DNA of 55,363 bases from an uncultured Alphaproteobacteria bacterium (GTDB lineage: Bacteria > Pseudomonadota > Alphaproteobacteria > CAAGCB01 > CAG-977): assembly GCA_934277945.1 (NCBI GenBank), contig CAKQWA010000014.1, positions 1 to 55,363 on the forward strand, in the 5' to 3' direction. This document shows, piece by piece, positions 26,074-35,407 of this stretch (positions are counted from its first letter, which is position 1; each line of letters opens with the position of its first letter). The notes under the pieces were generated by a model that saw nothing but the letters and a program-made list of their open reading frames with translations, was not told where the DNA came from and did no database searches. The position numbers were made by a program, and so were the translations under genes.

Positions 26074-27468
26074 TTACCAGTCCATTGTCGTGCCGCGTCC
26101 GCGCATGGCGTAAGGCATGTGCGACGGCGGCTGCAAAGACGGGTTGTAGCGCAGGCAGTTCGGCGTGCAGTCGCATTCCGACGCGATTTTGATGTCGGAC
26201 GCGATTTTGTCCGCTTTGCGCAATTCAAACAAATTCGGCACGATTTTGTCGCGCAACTGCCACGGGTCGATCGTGTTGACGAAAATTTTTGTCACGGCTT
26301 CAAAACCCGCCGGATTGCTGATGCGCCATTTGATCAGGATGTGCCACGGCATCGCGACGTCAACCGCGGGCGGACGGTAATACCATTCCTCGTTGCACGG
26401 AATGTCGCTGCCCATGGACGCGTGGCAGGCGTGCACGATGTCGGACATGCCGCGCACCTGTTCGGGCGTCATGTTCCATGGCTGGTTCTTTTCCGCTTTC
26501 GAGAAAATCGCCAAAGACGGATAACGGTGACCGAAATCGGCGAACGCGACGGCGTAATCATTTTCCGCAAAGACCAGATTCTGATATCCCGCGTAGTTGA
26601 CCGCGAAATCGTTGTACATATTCGGATTGTCGCGCGCCATGCGGAATTCCGCGGCGTTGGAGGCGGAAATGCCGTCGATGGCGACCAACTGCTTGTGCAA
26701 ATGGTCGAACGACGCGCCCGCTTGGTTCAGCCAGTTCTGGAACACCGTCACATAACGGACGTACCGGTTTGTCAGGTAGATGTCTTTCAGCGCGTTGATT
26801 GTGAAATTGATGAACTGGTAGTGTTCCTCCGGCGTCAGCGCGCCCGAAGACGCTTTTTGCGACGAATTTTCCGCGCCCTCGATGAAGTGACGCTTGCCGA
26901 TGATCAATTCGTGACCGCCGGCGAAGAAACTGTTTGCCATTTTCAATTTGCGCCCGACGGAAATGCTGTCGATTTCCTCTTTTTTCAGCCCCGACATTTT
27001 TAATTTCGTCGTCACGACGTCCAAAACGTGCTCGCGCCCGCCCGCTTCGCTTAAATAAGCGTCTTTGAACGCGGCGCACTCCTCGTTCATCACATAGCCG
27101 TAGTTCTTTTCCCAATAGTCGAACGAAATGATTTCAAACAGGTTCGGCACGCGGCGGAATTCCGCGATCGTGTCCGCCAATTCGGAGCATTTCAACCCTT
27201 TGACCGTTTTATATTCGCCGTTTTCCGTCTTAATCAGGCGCGCTTTTTCGGGAGGCGTTTTTAAATAATTCGACGGACAAAAATGGCAGATGTTTTCGAT
27301 TTCCCCCGCCGGAAGCGGCTGGGGCGCGTTCGCGTCCTCCTTCTTTGTGTGCGGTCTGTTGCCTCTGCCGGGGACCGTCCAAACCTGCGTTCCCGTAAAG
27401 GGATTCATCTGTTTGACCGTGCCGTCGGGCATTTTTTGCAGGAAATTCTGTTCGTAATTGGGATACAT
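26074..27468 (-). CDS. GalT-like (DUF4921-type) nucleotidyltransferase-fold protein
   Basis: The 464-residue cytosolic protein resembles the DUF4921 family, distant relatives of galactose-1-phosphate uridylyltransferase. A zinc-type CHFCPSN occurs near residue 59. The HIT-superfamily strand-loop ASFDHLHKQLVAIDG near residue 254 holds the catalytic-type His-Leu-His. It begins MYPNYEQNFLQKMPDGTVKQ; I chose 27468 for the GGGGGAAG upstream. It heads the operon and is divergent from a glycogen-synthase-like gene, so a role in sugar-nucleotide or glycan metabolism is likely. The precise reaction is unknown. Confidence 0.75.
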   Translation of the reverse strand: MYPNYEQNFLQKMPDGTVKQMNPFTGTQVWTVPGRGNRPHTKKEDANAPQPLPAGEIENICHFCPSNYLKTPPEKARLIKTENGEYKTVKGLKCSELADTIAEFRRVPNLFEIISFDYWEKNYGYVMNEECAAFKDAYLSEAGGREHVLDVVTTKLKMSGLKKEEIDSISVGRKLKMANSFFAGGHELIIGKRHFIEGAENSSQKASSGALTPEEHYQFINFTINALKDIYLTNRYVRYVTVFQNWLNQAGASFDHLHKQLVAIDGISASNAAEFRMARDNPNMYNDFAVNYAGYQNLVFAENDYAVAFADFGHRYPSLAIFSKAEKNQPWNMTPEQVRGMSDIVHACHASMGSDIPCNEEWYYRPPAVDVAMPWHILIKWRISNPAGFEAVTKIFVNTIDPWQLRDKIVPNLFELRKADKIASDIKIASECDCTPNCLRYNPSLQPPSHMPYAMRGRGTTMDW

Positions 27469-27650
27469 GGCTTCCCCCGTAACCTTATGTATGAAAACGT
27501 TTTGTTGAAATTTAACTTTTTCGGCGCGCAAATTCAATCCATTTATCGTTATTTTTGCGCGAAACCGGAAAAAAGATTGACGAATACCGCTCAAAAGGGG
27601 ATGCTGTATCTATAAATCAACCGACGGTTATTTTTGAAAGGCTTGAAACA

Positions 27651-28871
27651 ATGAAGGTAATGTTTGTAACAAACGAATATCCTCCGTACATTTACGGCGG
27701 CGCCGGCGTCCATGTCGAATACTTGTCGAAGGAACTGGCGAAACTGATGGAAGTCGAAGTCCGCAGTTTCCATGATCAGCATTATGAAAAAGGCAATCTG
27801 GTCGTCAACGGCAAAACGCCCGACGCTTCATTGTTCAAAGGCTGTCCGCAGGAACTGACCTCGCCGCTTAAAGCGTTTTACGACGGTCTGTTCTTTTCCG
27901 GCGAGGGCGTGACCGCCGACGTCGTGCATTGCCACACTTGGTACGCGCATTTCGCGGGCATCTTGGCGAAAATGCTGTACGGCATCCCCTTGGTCGTGAC
28001 GGTGCATTCTTTGGAACCGTTGCGTCCGTGGAAGCGCGAACAGTTGGGTCGCGGCTACGACGTGTCGAGCTGGGTGGAAAAAACGGCTTTGGAAATGGCG
28101 GATTCCGTCATCGCCGTGTCGCAAAGCACGAAAGACGACGTTTTGCGACTGTTCCCGAAAATCGACCCCGCGAAAGTGTCGATCATCTACAACGGCATTG
28201 ACGTCAACCAGTACAAAGAAACGAACGACACCGAAGTTTTGAACAAATACGGCATCCGCGCGGACAAGCCCTATGTGCTGTTCGTCGGACGCATGACGCG
28301 TCAGAAAGGCTTGCTGTATCTGCTGAAAGCCGCCGCGAAACTGGATCCCGACGCGCAGTTGGTTTTGTGCGCCGGCGACGCCGACACGCCCGAAATGAAA
28401 GCGGAACTGGAAGGCTTGGTCGACAATTTGAAACAGACGCGCTCCGGCGTGGTCTGGATTCCGCAGATGATCTCCCGCGAAGAAGCCATTGCGCTGTATT
28501 CGCAGGCGACGGTTTTCTGTTGCCCGTCGATTTACGAACCGTTCGGCATCATCAATCTGGAAGCGATGGCGTGCGGCACGCCCGTCGTGGCGAGCGCGGT
28601 CGGCGGCATCACCGAAGTCGTCGTTGACGGCGAAACGGGCTTTTTGGTCGACCCCGATCTGTCCGACGTTTTCCCGCACGACCCGAAAGACGCGGACGCT
28701 TTCGCGACGCGTTTGGCGGACGGCATCAACAAACTGATTCGCGATCCCGTTCTGGCGAAGAAAATGGGACAAGCGGGACGTTTGCGCGTCGAAAAGAAAT
28801 TCAGCTGGCAGAGCATTGCCGTGCAGACCAAAGAACTGTACGAAAAACTGGTTGCGCAAAACAAAGCGTAA
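27651..28871 (+). CDS. Glycogen synthase-like glycosyltransferase (GT4, actinobacterial GlgA type)
   Basis: The 406-residue GT-B enzyme begins VMFVTNEYPPYIYGGAGVHVEYL and has a C-lobe donor site, IYEPFGIINLEAMACGTPVV. This is the pattern of the short GlgA (GlgM) found mainly in actinobacteria, which uses ADP- or UDP-glucose. The start at 27651 has GAAAGG before it. The gene is transcribed away from the GalT-like gene across a 182-bp spacer and ends at a bidirectional terminator. It may build glycogen or maltose-1-phosphate; no other glycogen genes are in view. Confidence 0.82.
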   Translation: MKVMFVTNEYPPYIYGGAGVHVEYLSKELAKLMEVEVRSFHDQHYEKGNLVVNGKTPDASLFKGCPQELTSPLKAFYDGLFFSGEGVTADVVHCHTWYAHFAGILAKMLYGIPLVVTVHSLEPLRPWKREQLGRGYDVSSWVEKTALEMADSVIAVSQSTKDDVLRLFPKIDPAKVSIIYNGIDVNQYKETNDTEVLNKYGIRADKPYVLFVGRMTRQKGLLYLLKAAAKLDPDAQLVLCAGDADTPEMKAELEGLVDNLKQTRSGVVWIPQMISREEAIALYSQATVFCCPSIYEPFGIINLEAMACGTPVVASAVGGITEVVVDGETGFLVDPDLSDVFPHDPKDADAFATRLADGINKLIRDPVLAKKMGQAGRLRVEKKFSWQSIAVQTKELYEKLVAQNKA

Positions 28872-28888
28872 TCCGGCTGAAATCCAAA

Positions 28889-28917
28889 AGAAAAGCCCCG
28901 AATTTTCGGGGCTTTTT
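28889..28917. terminator. Bidirectional terminator between glycosyltransferase and gliding-type ABC operon
   Basis: Stem AAAAGCCCCGAA pairs with TTCGGGGCTTTT around a short TT-rich loop, with T residues after it and A residues before it. Confidence 0.9.
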
Positions 28918-28924
28918 CGTTATG

Positions 28925-28974
28925 CGCCGGACGATTCGATTTTTCAATCCGTCATTCGCCGGACGATTCGATTT
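28925..28974. repeat. Short direct repeat at the end of the DUF4340 gene
   Basis: CGCCGGACGATTCGATTT occurs at 28925-28942 and again at 28957-28974 (period 32). The second copy encodes the last residues of the DUF4340 protein, so the first is a duplicate of the gene's 3' end placed just beyond the stop. Confidence 0.7.
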
Positions 28975-29929
28975 CCAAAAACGGATTCAGCGCGTCGTGC
29001 GCGTCAATTGCCGGATAATACTGCCACGCGGCGAAAGCGTCGTTCATGCGCCGCGCGAAAGCGTCCGTCGCGGCGTCGGCTTCCGGCAGAGCGTCGAACA
29101 CGAACGACGCGGCGTTTTCCCCGTCCGTCGAACGTATGATTTTCAAGCCGTTTTCCAAAACCGTTTCGACAATCAGCGCGGGTTTTTCGCGCGAATCAAA
29201 CCGCCGGAAATCCGTGAATTTGAAAGATGAAAACAAATCGGCGGCGTCGTTCGCGTCAAAAAAATTGTAATACGAATCCGACGCGTTCGTTTCAAAATCG
29301 CCGTTCGCCGTTTTTGACAGGCGGATATAGCGTCCGGACTCGGCGGGTCTGACGTAAGTGATTGTTTTCACGTCGTTTTTGTTGAAATGAAACAATGTTA
29401 CATCTATCCAGTCCGTCGGCGCGCGCGGACACGGGTTTACGGTTGTTTTGACGACGTACGTTTGCGGGTCGTCCTTTGTGCGCATATAAAATCCGTCGCC
29501 TTTCGCCGTTTGTCTGCCGACGAACAGTTCCGTCAGCGCGTCGGCGCGGTCGTCCATGAACGTGATGCGGCACGCGTCGTCTTCCGTCAAGCCCTCGTCG
29601 TGATAAAAAGCGGGCAGGGCGGTCGCTTTTTCATCGGTTTTGAAATTTTCGACCAGACGCAGAAAATCGTCGCGTTTTTGCGTTGAAACGGGATAATTTT
29701 GCAATTCCATGACCGATACGACTCCGTCGTCGTTTGACGTAACCGTCAGCGTGCCGTTCGCGTCGGAAAACGCGATTGCCGCCGTGCGCGCCAGCGTTTG
29801 ACGGATGTGCGGCATCAGCGGTTTTTTGGCAAAATCGTCCGTTTGCGGCGCGGACAGATACGCGCAAACCGCCGCGGTCGCCAAAACCGCCGCCGTCAGA
29901 TTCAGCAAAAGGAAAAAGCGTTTGGTCAT
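28952..29929 (-). CDS. DUF4340-type membrane-anchored protein of a Gld-like ABC system
   Basis: The 325-residue protein has one N-terminal transmembrane segment (FFLLLNLTAAVLATAAVCAYL) and an extracytoplasmic beta-rich region (LELQNYPVS-type and ELFVGRQTAKGDGFYMR) typical of DUF4340 proteins. These are encoded with gliding-type ABC transporters. It overlaps the GldF-GldG fusion gene by four bases and is the third gene of the operon. The role is unknown, possibly recognition of the transporter's exported substrate. Confidence 0.78.
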   Translation of the reverse strand: MTKRFFLLLNLTAAVLATAAVCAYLSAPQTDDFAKKPLMPHIRQTLARTAAIAFSDANGTLTVTSNDDGVVSVMELQNYPVSTQKRDDFLRLVENFKTDEKATALPAFYHDEGLTEDDACRITFMDDRADALTELFVGRQTAKGDGFYMRTKDDPQTYVVKTTVNPCPRAPTDWIDVTLFHFNKNDVKTITYVRPAESGRYIRLSKTANGDFETNASDSYYNFFDANDAADLFSSFKFTDFRRFDSREKPALIVETVLENGLKIIRSTDGENAASFVFDALPEADAATDAFARRMNDAFAAWQYYPAIDAHDALNPFLEIESSGE

Positions 29930-32379
29930 TGTCTTTCCCTTTCTTTAACGCGGCGGCAGGCGAAAAACGCGCCCGCGAAAGCCAGTAAAAGCAAAGGCGT
30001 GAAAACGACGTTCAGGAAAATGTGATTTTGTTTCAAAACGTTTTTTTGCATCCTTGCCGCCGTTTGCATTTGACGGCTTTGGGCGCGCCGTTGAAGCATT
30101 TTTTTGTTCATCGCGTCTATTTGCGCCTGAATTTGATTTTTTTGTGCCGGCGACGCTTTTTCTTTCGCCTGACGGAACGCCCTCAACGCGTCGGCGTACA
30201 GGCGGATTTCCCTGTCCGTCGCTTTGATGCGCGCTTTCAGGTCTTGCGTGTCTGGCAGGGCGTCGGCGCGGAACGGGCGGGCAAAGCGTTTGACGTCGCT
30301 TTCTTTCGCCGCGCCGGATTCCTGCGCCGCCGTTTCAATCAGGCGGGCGATAAAGGCGGCGTTGTCCGAATCTCGCGCGTTTTCGTCGTCGAGCATATCC
30401 GCGTCGCCGACAAGAATGACGCGCGCGGGGCGGACGGCTTTGGACAGATGCGCGGCGGCTTTCGATTTCAGCAAATTGCTTTGCGGCGCGCGTTTGAACG
30501 CCCCGTTCAGATATCCCGTCAGCGACAGAGCCAAAATGCGCCGCTTTTTTTCAATCGCGCCGTTTTGAAGCAGTTTCGCCGCTTCGCCCGCCGGCGTGTT
30601 GACGGGAAGCAGAGCCGCGTTCGCCGATGAAAACAACAGCGGGAGAATATCAACGTCCGGATAGATCTTTTTAATCTCGAACGCGACGGCTTCGGACAGG
30701 TTCAGGCGGCGAACGTCTTGAAATCCGTTCGCGGCGCGGGTCGGCGACAGATCGAAAACGGACAGAAGGTAGGTTTGCGCGTTTGTTTTGACGGGGCGCG
30801 CGGCTTCGGCGTCGGCGACGGCTTTGTACGCGTCGTAAGAAACGCCCCATTGCGACAGCATCGGCGCGAAATCCGCCCGTTTGCGCTTCGGGGAAACGGT
30901 GTCCGGAAAAACGACGGCTCTGCCGCCCTGCATCAAATACTGGTCGACGGCGTAAATCGCGCCTTCGTTCAAATTGTTCAAATCGGGCGCGACAAGCACG
31001 TCGATGTTTTTCGGAATTTCCATGATGCTGCGCGAAATGTAGCGCACGTCGAAGCGTTCTTTGAGCGTTTGCGTCAGCGCGCTGTCGGGCAGTTTCGCGG
31101 GCGCGCCGATAATGCCTGCGACAATCTTTCCCGTGCGGGCGATTTGTTCGGTTTCGCGGTTTAAAATGTGCGTGTCGAACGTGTTTTGAAGCGCGAGCGG
31201 CGCGGTTCTGATTCTGCCGGACGGCGTTTTGAACACGAATCCCGCAAAGCGCGCGGAGCCGTCTTCGTACGAGCCTTCCGACGCTTTCAATCCGGCGAAA
31301 ACGGCTTCGTCCTCCGCCGCGCCGAACGGTTCGACGGCGATTTCGCGAAAGACGATTTTGCCTTTCGAGGCTTTGGCGAACGCGCGGGCGTAATCCGCCG
31401 CGTATTGCGTCAGCGCGTAAAAATCGGGAGACAGGTGCATATCGGCGGCGGAGCGGTAAAATTCGACGGTGACGGGTTCTTTGATTTTATCGAAAACGGC
31501 TTCGGCATCCGGCGCGGGCGTGTACAATTTGTCCTGCGTGACGTCCAAAACGGGCGCGTTTGGCGCAAACGCGCTTAAAACCGTGACGCTTGCGAAAATC
31601 ACGACGGCGGCGGCTCCCGCCAGATTGTTTTTTCGGCGCGCGGCGTCGTCCGCTTTTTTGTTCATCAGCGCGAAGCCCGTCAAAACAGAAAACAGCGCGA
31701 TGACGGACAGATAATAAAAAATGTCTTTGACGTCGACAACGCCAATCGTCAGCGCGTGAAAACGCTTCGCCATGAAAAACGATTCGACCAGAGTCGACGT
31801 TTTTGCGGACAATTTTACGCCGCAAACGGCTTCCAAAAGCGGCGCGCCCGCGTAATATAAAATGCCGCACACGCACGCGGCGTTGAAAAAGGCGGCGATG
31901 AAGTGCTTTGAGCAGGCGGAAAAAAACACCGTGATCGAGATGAAGCACAGCGCGGTCAGCGCGATTGCCGCGTATCCCGTCAAAATGACGGCGGGATCGG
32001 GATCGCCGAGCGCAAAAACGGAATGGCAGACGGGCGTTGTCAGAAGAATCGCAAGCAGGGCGACCAGCGCGTACGCCGCGCATTTGCCGCATACGAACTG
32101 CGCCGTGGAAAACGGCAGGGCGGTCAGGGTTTCCAGCGCGCCCGTCTGCTCCTCCCGCGTCCAAGCGTGCATGGCGAGGACGGGCATGAACAGGCACAAC
32201 AGCGCGGGCTGAAAGTAAAAAAACGGCGTTAAATCCGCTATGGAACGCTCGAAAAAGCGTCCCGTGTAAAAAGTCAGAAATCCGGACAAAGCCGCGTAAG
32301 CCGCCAAAAACAGCCACGACGGGAGGGAGGCGAAAAATCCCGTCAGTTCGCGCTTTGCCAGAATGAAAACGCCGTTCAT
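29926..32379 (-). CDS. Fused GldF-GldG-like ABC-2 permease and auxiliary protein
   Basis: The 817-residue protein joins two parts. Residues 1 to about 250 are a six-helix ABC-2 permease (REEQTGALETLTALPFSTAQF is the typical coupling segment), as in GldF. The rest is a GldG-like auxiliary part. One transmembrane helix leads to a large extracytoplasmic ABC_transp_aux domain (VTVEFYRSAADMHLSPDFY, DVLVAPDLNNL, YLMQGGRAVVF), a coiled coil (about residues 730-790), and a final helix with a basic tail. The start at 32379 overlaps the ATPase stop; a longer upstream frame is only an antisense of the ATPase region. The substrate is unknown. Confidence 0.85.
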   Translation of the reverse strand: MNGVFILAKRELTGFFASLPSWLFLAAYAALSGFLTFYTGRFFERSIADLTPFFYFQPALLCLFMPVLAMHAWTREEQTGALETLTALPFSTAQFVCGKCAAYALVALLAILLTTPVCHSVFALGDPDPAVILTGYAAIALTALCFISITVFFSACSKHFIAAFFNAACVCGILYYAGAPLLEAVCGVKLSAKTSTLVESFFMAKRFHALTIGVVDVKDIFYYLSVIALFSVLTGFALMNKKADDAARRKNNLAGAAAVVIFASVTVLSAFAPNAPVLDVTQDKLYTPAPDAEAVFDKIKEPVTVEFYRSAADMHLSPDFYALTQYAADYARAFAKASKGKIVFREIAVEPFGAAEDEAVFAGLKASEGSYEDGSARFAGFVFKTPSGRIRTAPLALQNTFDTHILNRETEQIARTGKIVAGIIGAPAKLPDSALTQTLKERFDVRYISRSIMEIPKNIDVLVAPDLNNLNEGAIYAVDQYLMQGGRAVVFPDTVSPKRKRADFAPMLSQWGVSYDAYKAVADAEAARPVKTNAQTYLLSVFDLSPTRAANGFQDVRRLNLSEAVAFEIKKIYPDVDILPLLFSSANAALLPVNTPAGEAAKLLQNGAIEKKRRILALSLTGYLNGAFKRAPQSNLLKSKAAAHLSKAVRPARVILVGDADMLDDENARDSDNAAFIARLIETAAQESGAAKESDVKRFARPFRADALPDTQDLKARIKATDREIRLYADALRAFRQAKEKASPAQKNQIQAQIDAMNKKMLQRRAQSRQMQTAARMQKNVLKQNHIFLNVVFTPLLLLAFAGAFFACRRVKERERQ

Positions 32380-33329
32380 GGCTTTTTCTCCCCGCCGGCG
32401 TGCGTCGTGAAAGCGTAAAACACGTCTTCCAAACGCCCTTTTTCGACGTAAATGTCTTCGATTTTGATATGCTGACCGCTCAACGCCTCCACAATGTCCG
32501 CGACGGCGTTTTCTTCGGTTTCGGGGCGCAGGCAAAACAGTTTCGAGCCGTTTTTGTCGGGCTTGACGGCGCGCACGGACAGTTGCGGCAGGGCGTCGAA
32601 CACGATTTGCGCTTTTTCCAGATGATATTCGGGAATCAGCACGCACACGTCGCGATGCTTTTCCGACAGGGCGGCGAACGCGCGCGGCACGTCGTCCAGC
32701 ACGATTTTGCCTTTGTCGATGATGACGGCGCGGTCGCAAAGCGTGTCGATTTCGTCCAGAATGTGCGTGGAAATGATGATCGCCTTATCGGATTTCAGGC
32801 TTGCGATTAAATCGTAAATGCGGCGTTTCTGGTTCGGGTCGAGTCCCTCGGTCAATTCGTCAAGCAGTAAAACGTCGGGATTTCCGAGCAGAGCCGCCGC
32901 CAAGGAAACGCGCCGTTTCTGCCCTTTGGAAAGCACGTCCGCGTTTTTATAGGCAAGGTCGGACAAATCGGCTTGCGGCAGGACGGATTCGACGGCGTTC
33001 CGGCAGTCGTTGCCGCGCAATCCTTTTGCCTGCGCCGTAAAGGTCAGGTATTCAAAAACGTTCATGGCGGAAAACGACGGTTGCGTTTCGGGCATATAGC
33101 CGATGCGCCGCTTCGCCTCTTTCGGATTTTCCAGCGTGTCGATTCCGCACACGCGCACGCGCCCCGCCGATTGTTGCAGACAGCCCGCAATCATGCGCAC
33201 GGTGGTCGTTTTGCCCGCGCCGTTCGGTCCCAAAAAACCCAGAGTCTGACCTTTCGGCACGCTTAACGAAATGCCGTCAACCGCTTTGAATTTGCCGAAA
33301 AATCGGGAAACTTGTTCCAGTTCAATCAT
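32376..33329 (-). CDS. ABC transporter ATP-binding protein, GldA-like
   Basis: The 317-residue ATPase contains Walker A GPNGAGKTT, signature LSKGQKRRVSLA, Walker B VLLLDELTEGLD and the switch histidine in STHILDE. A C-terminal extension of about 90 residues is typical of ABC-2/gliding-type ATPases. It powers the adjacent fused permease. The three genes form one operon with four-base overlaps (ATPase, GldF-GldG, DUF4340). Confidence 0.93.
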   Translation of the reverse strand: MIELEQVSRFFGKFKAVDGISLSVPKGQTLGFLGPNGAGKTTTVRMIAGCLQQSAGRVRVCGIDTLENPKEAKRRIGYMPETQPSFSAMNVFEYLTFTAQAKGLRGNDCRNAVESVLPQADLSDLAYKNADVLSKGQKRRVSLAAALLGNPDVLLLDELTEGLDPNQKRRIYDLIASLKSDKAIIISTHILDEIDTLCDRAVIIDKGKIVLDDVPRAFAALSEKHRDVCVLIPEYHLEKAQIVFDALPQLSVRAVKPDKNGSKLFCLRPETEENAVADIVEALSGQHIKIEDIYVEKGRLEDVFYAFTTHAGGEKKP

Positions 33330-33412
33330 GCGCGCGCGAATGTTGTTGCCGAATTAAAGTATGAAAAGTATACGAAATGCCGTATGCTATTTCAACGGAT
33401 AAGGGGGATTTT

Positions 33413-33907
33413 ATGCGCAATTTGTACGCCGCCGTCGCCAAAAAGGACTTGAAAGCCGTGCGCCTCGCCTTTGAAGCGGATGCGTCGCAGGCGGCGGGCG
33501 CGCTGGAAAACGCGGCGGAAAACGGCGCGCTGAAAATCGTCGCGTATCTGACGGAGCAAGGCGTGCGGCACGATTGGGCGATTGTGAACGCCGCGCGGTT
33601 CGACCATGCGCGCACGGTGGCGTATTTGGGCAAAAGGCGGCTGGGGAATATGCAGGCGGCGCTGATTGCCGCCGTCGCGCACGGATGCGAAAAATCGGCG
33701 CGGTGGCTTGTGAAAAACGTCGGGGGGCTGGATTTGACCGAGGCGCTGGCGGACGCGGTTTTTAAACGGCACGAAAAAATCGCGCTGTTTTTGTTGCAAC
33801 AGGGCGCGGATCCGTTTGAGCGCAAAAACGGCGGAAAATCCGCTTTCGAGCGGGCGAAAGAACGCGGATTGGACGCTTTCGTGCAGGCGTGCGCTTTTAA
33901 AAAATGA
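33413..33907 (+). CDS. Ankyrin-repeat-like protein
   Basis: The 164-residue product has four to five weak ankyrin-type helical hairpins with spacing near 30 residues (ALENAAENGALKIVAYLTEQG, ALIAAVAHGCEKSARWLVKN, LFLLQQGADPFERKNGGKSA). The last matches the consensus best. It has no signal peptide or membrane segment. An AAGGGGGA ribosome-binding site supports the start at 33413. Such proteins mediate protein contacts and in host-associated bacteria can be secreted effectors, but nothing here shows secretion. It diverges from the ABC operon. Confidence 0.7.
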   Translation: MRNLYAAVAKKDLKAVRLAFEADASQAAGALENAAENGALKIVAYLTEQGVRHDWAIVNAARFDHARTVAYLGKRRLGNMQAALIAAVAHGCEKSARWLVKNVGGLDLTEALADAVFKRHEKIALFLLQQGADPFERKNGGKSAFERAKERGLDAFVQACAFKK

Positions 33908-33967
33908 ATAAAAACAAATACTTGTAAAGTTTTTTATAAAATTATTATGCTATTTTATAATTATGTA

Positions 33968-33995
33968 TTGACATAAAAAACGTTTCTGGTATGGT
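33968..33995 (+). promoter_or_regulatory. Promoter of the FadL-type porin gene
   Basis: A perfect -35 box TTGACA (33968-33973) is 16 bp from TATGGT (33990-33995), about 65 bp before the start codon. Confidence 0.65.
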
Positions 33996-34059
33996 GCGGG
34001 TATCGACTTTTTATTAAGGGCGCGTTTGCCGCCTGTTGACAGATAAAGGAAAATATCTC

Positions 34060-35304
34060 GTGAAAAAGACAATCAGAAATATGATGATTTGTTCCTTGGC
34101 GGGTTTGACGTTTGCGGCAGGCGACGCGAACGCTTCCGGTTGGGGATTGAACGATCAGAGCGTGACGGGCTTGGGCCGCGCGTATTCCGACGGCGCGCTG
34201 GCGGGCGACGACTATTCCGCCATTGCGTACAACCCCGCCGCCATGCAGTTGGGCGGCACGGGCGTGCAGTTGGGCGGCACGCTGATCAATTTGCGTTCCG
34301 ATGTGCACGGAAAAACGACGCACAGCGGTAGTCCGGTAAAGTCCGGCGATGCGAACGTGAACGTCAGCGTTGTGGTTCCCAATTTCTTCGCGCAGTACAA
34401 AGTCAACGAAAAAATGCGCGTCGGTTTCGGTATTTACGTGCCGTTCGGTCTGGCGATCAAGTACGATTCGAACTGGTTCGCGTCCGAACACGGCATTACG
34501 TCCGATTTGCAGGTGATTGACTTCGCGCCCGCCGTTTCGTACGAAGTGATTGACAATTTGTCGCTGGGGTTGGCGGTGAACTTCCGTAAATCCTCCGTTT
34601 TCCTGACAAGCACGCAGTTTGGTGTTTCCGGGGCGCCTCGCAATGAATTCGATTTGGAAGACTGGGGCGTCGGTCTGAACGTCGGCGCGATGTACAAATT
34701 GAGCGAAAACACGCGTTTCGGCGTGTCGTTCCGTTCGCGCTCCCAGCATCAGATTAAGGGCGATGCTTCTTTGCTAGGCGGTAGGTGGACGCCGACGACA
34801 ACGTTGCCGATGGACGCGCCCGAACGCGTTTTGGCGAACGTTTATCACAGAATCGGCGATTTCGGTTTGTCCGCCGGCGTTGAATGGACGCGCTGGTCGC
34901 GTTTCGACGCGTTGCGTCTGAACAATCATATCGGTAGTTCCGCCGAAGTCGGTCAGCGTTGGAAAAACACGTGGCGCGGCGCCGTCGGTTTGGATTACTA
35001 CCATTCTGAAAACTGGACGTTCCGCGGCGGTATCGGCTTTGACGAATCGCCCGTTCCGAACTCCGAATGGCGCACGGCGGCAATCGCCGACAACGACCGC
35101 TGGATGTTCTCCGCCGGCACCAGTTACAAAACGGGCGCGTGGACGGTTGACTTCGGTTATTCGTTCCTGTATCTGCCGACGTACGAAGTGCACAACCGTC
35201 GTCAGAAATTGGACGGCACCAATGCGACGCCGATGTCAACGCTGGACGCGAAGTACGACACTTACGCGCACGTCGTCGGCTTGCAGGTTCAGTACACGTT
35301 CTGA
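34060..35304 (+). CDS. FadL-family outer-membrane protein
   Basis: The 414-residue protein has a signal peptide ending in DANASG and the FadL N-terminal plug signature (GWGLNDQSVTGLGRAYSDGA...AIAYNPAAM). About 14 amphipathic strands follow, and it ends with VQYTF, the aromatic C-terminus recognised by the BAM machinery. FadL channels import long-chain fatty acids and other hydrophobic compounds. The start is GTG at 34060, after AAAGGAAA. The gene has its own promoter and terminator. Confidence 0.92.
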   Translation: MKKTIRNMMICSLAGLTFAAGDANASGWGLNDQSVTGLGRAYSDGALAGDDYSAIAYNPAAMQLGGTGVQLGGTLINLRSDVHGKTTHSGSPVKSGDANVNVSVVVPNFFAQYKVNEKMRVGFGIYVPFGLAIKYDSNWFASEHGITSDLQVIDFAPAVSYEVIDNLSLGLAVNFRKSSVFLTSTQFGVSGAPRNEFDLEDWGVGLNVGAMYKLSENTRFGVSFRSRSQHQIKGDASLLGGRWTPTTTLPMDAPERVLANVYHRIGDFGLSAGVEWTRWSRFDALRLNNHIGSSAEVGQRWKNTWRGAVGLDYYHSENWTFRGGIGFDESPVPNSEWRTAAIADNDRWMFSAGTSYKTGAWTVDFGYSFLYLPTYEVHNRRQKLDGTNATPMSTLDAKYDTYAHVVGLQVQYTF

Positions 35305-35323
35305 TTGTAAAATCCGGATGTCG

Positions 35324-35349
35324 AAGCGGCGGAGCAATCCGCCGCTTTT
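35324..35349 (+). terminator. Terminator of the FadL-type gene
   Basis: AAGCGGCGGA (35324-35333) pairs perfectly with TCCGCCGCTT (35338-35347) around a GCAA tetraloop and runs into TTTT. Confidence 0.9.
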
Positions 35350-35356
35350 GCGTTTG

Positions 35357-35398
35357 AAAATAAAACGTCCGAAACGGGTTACCAAGCCGATTCGGACG
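35357..35398 (-). terminator. Terminator of mini-gene 1
   Basis: On the minus strand CGTCCGAA (35398-35391) pairs with TTCGGACG (35373-35366) and is followed by TTTTATTTTC. It lies ten bases past the stop codon of the 26-residue peptide. Confidence 0.7.
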
Positions 35399-35407
35399 CC
35401 AAAGCGA

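Noticed and set aside
32380..32739. N-terminal extension of the GldF-GldG fusion frame
   Set aside because: It overlaps the ATPase gene in another frame and is Arg-rich. The ATG at 32379 has the expected four-base overlap and starts a normal permease.
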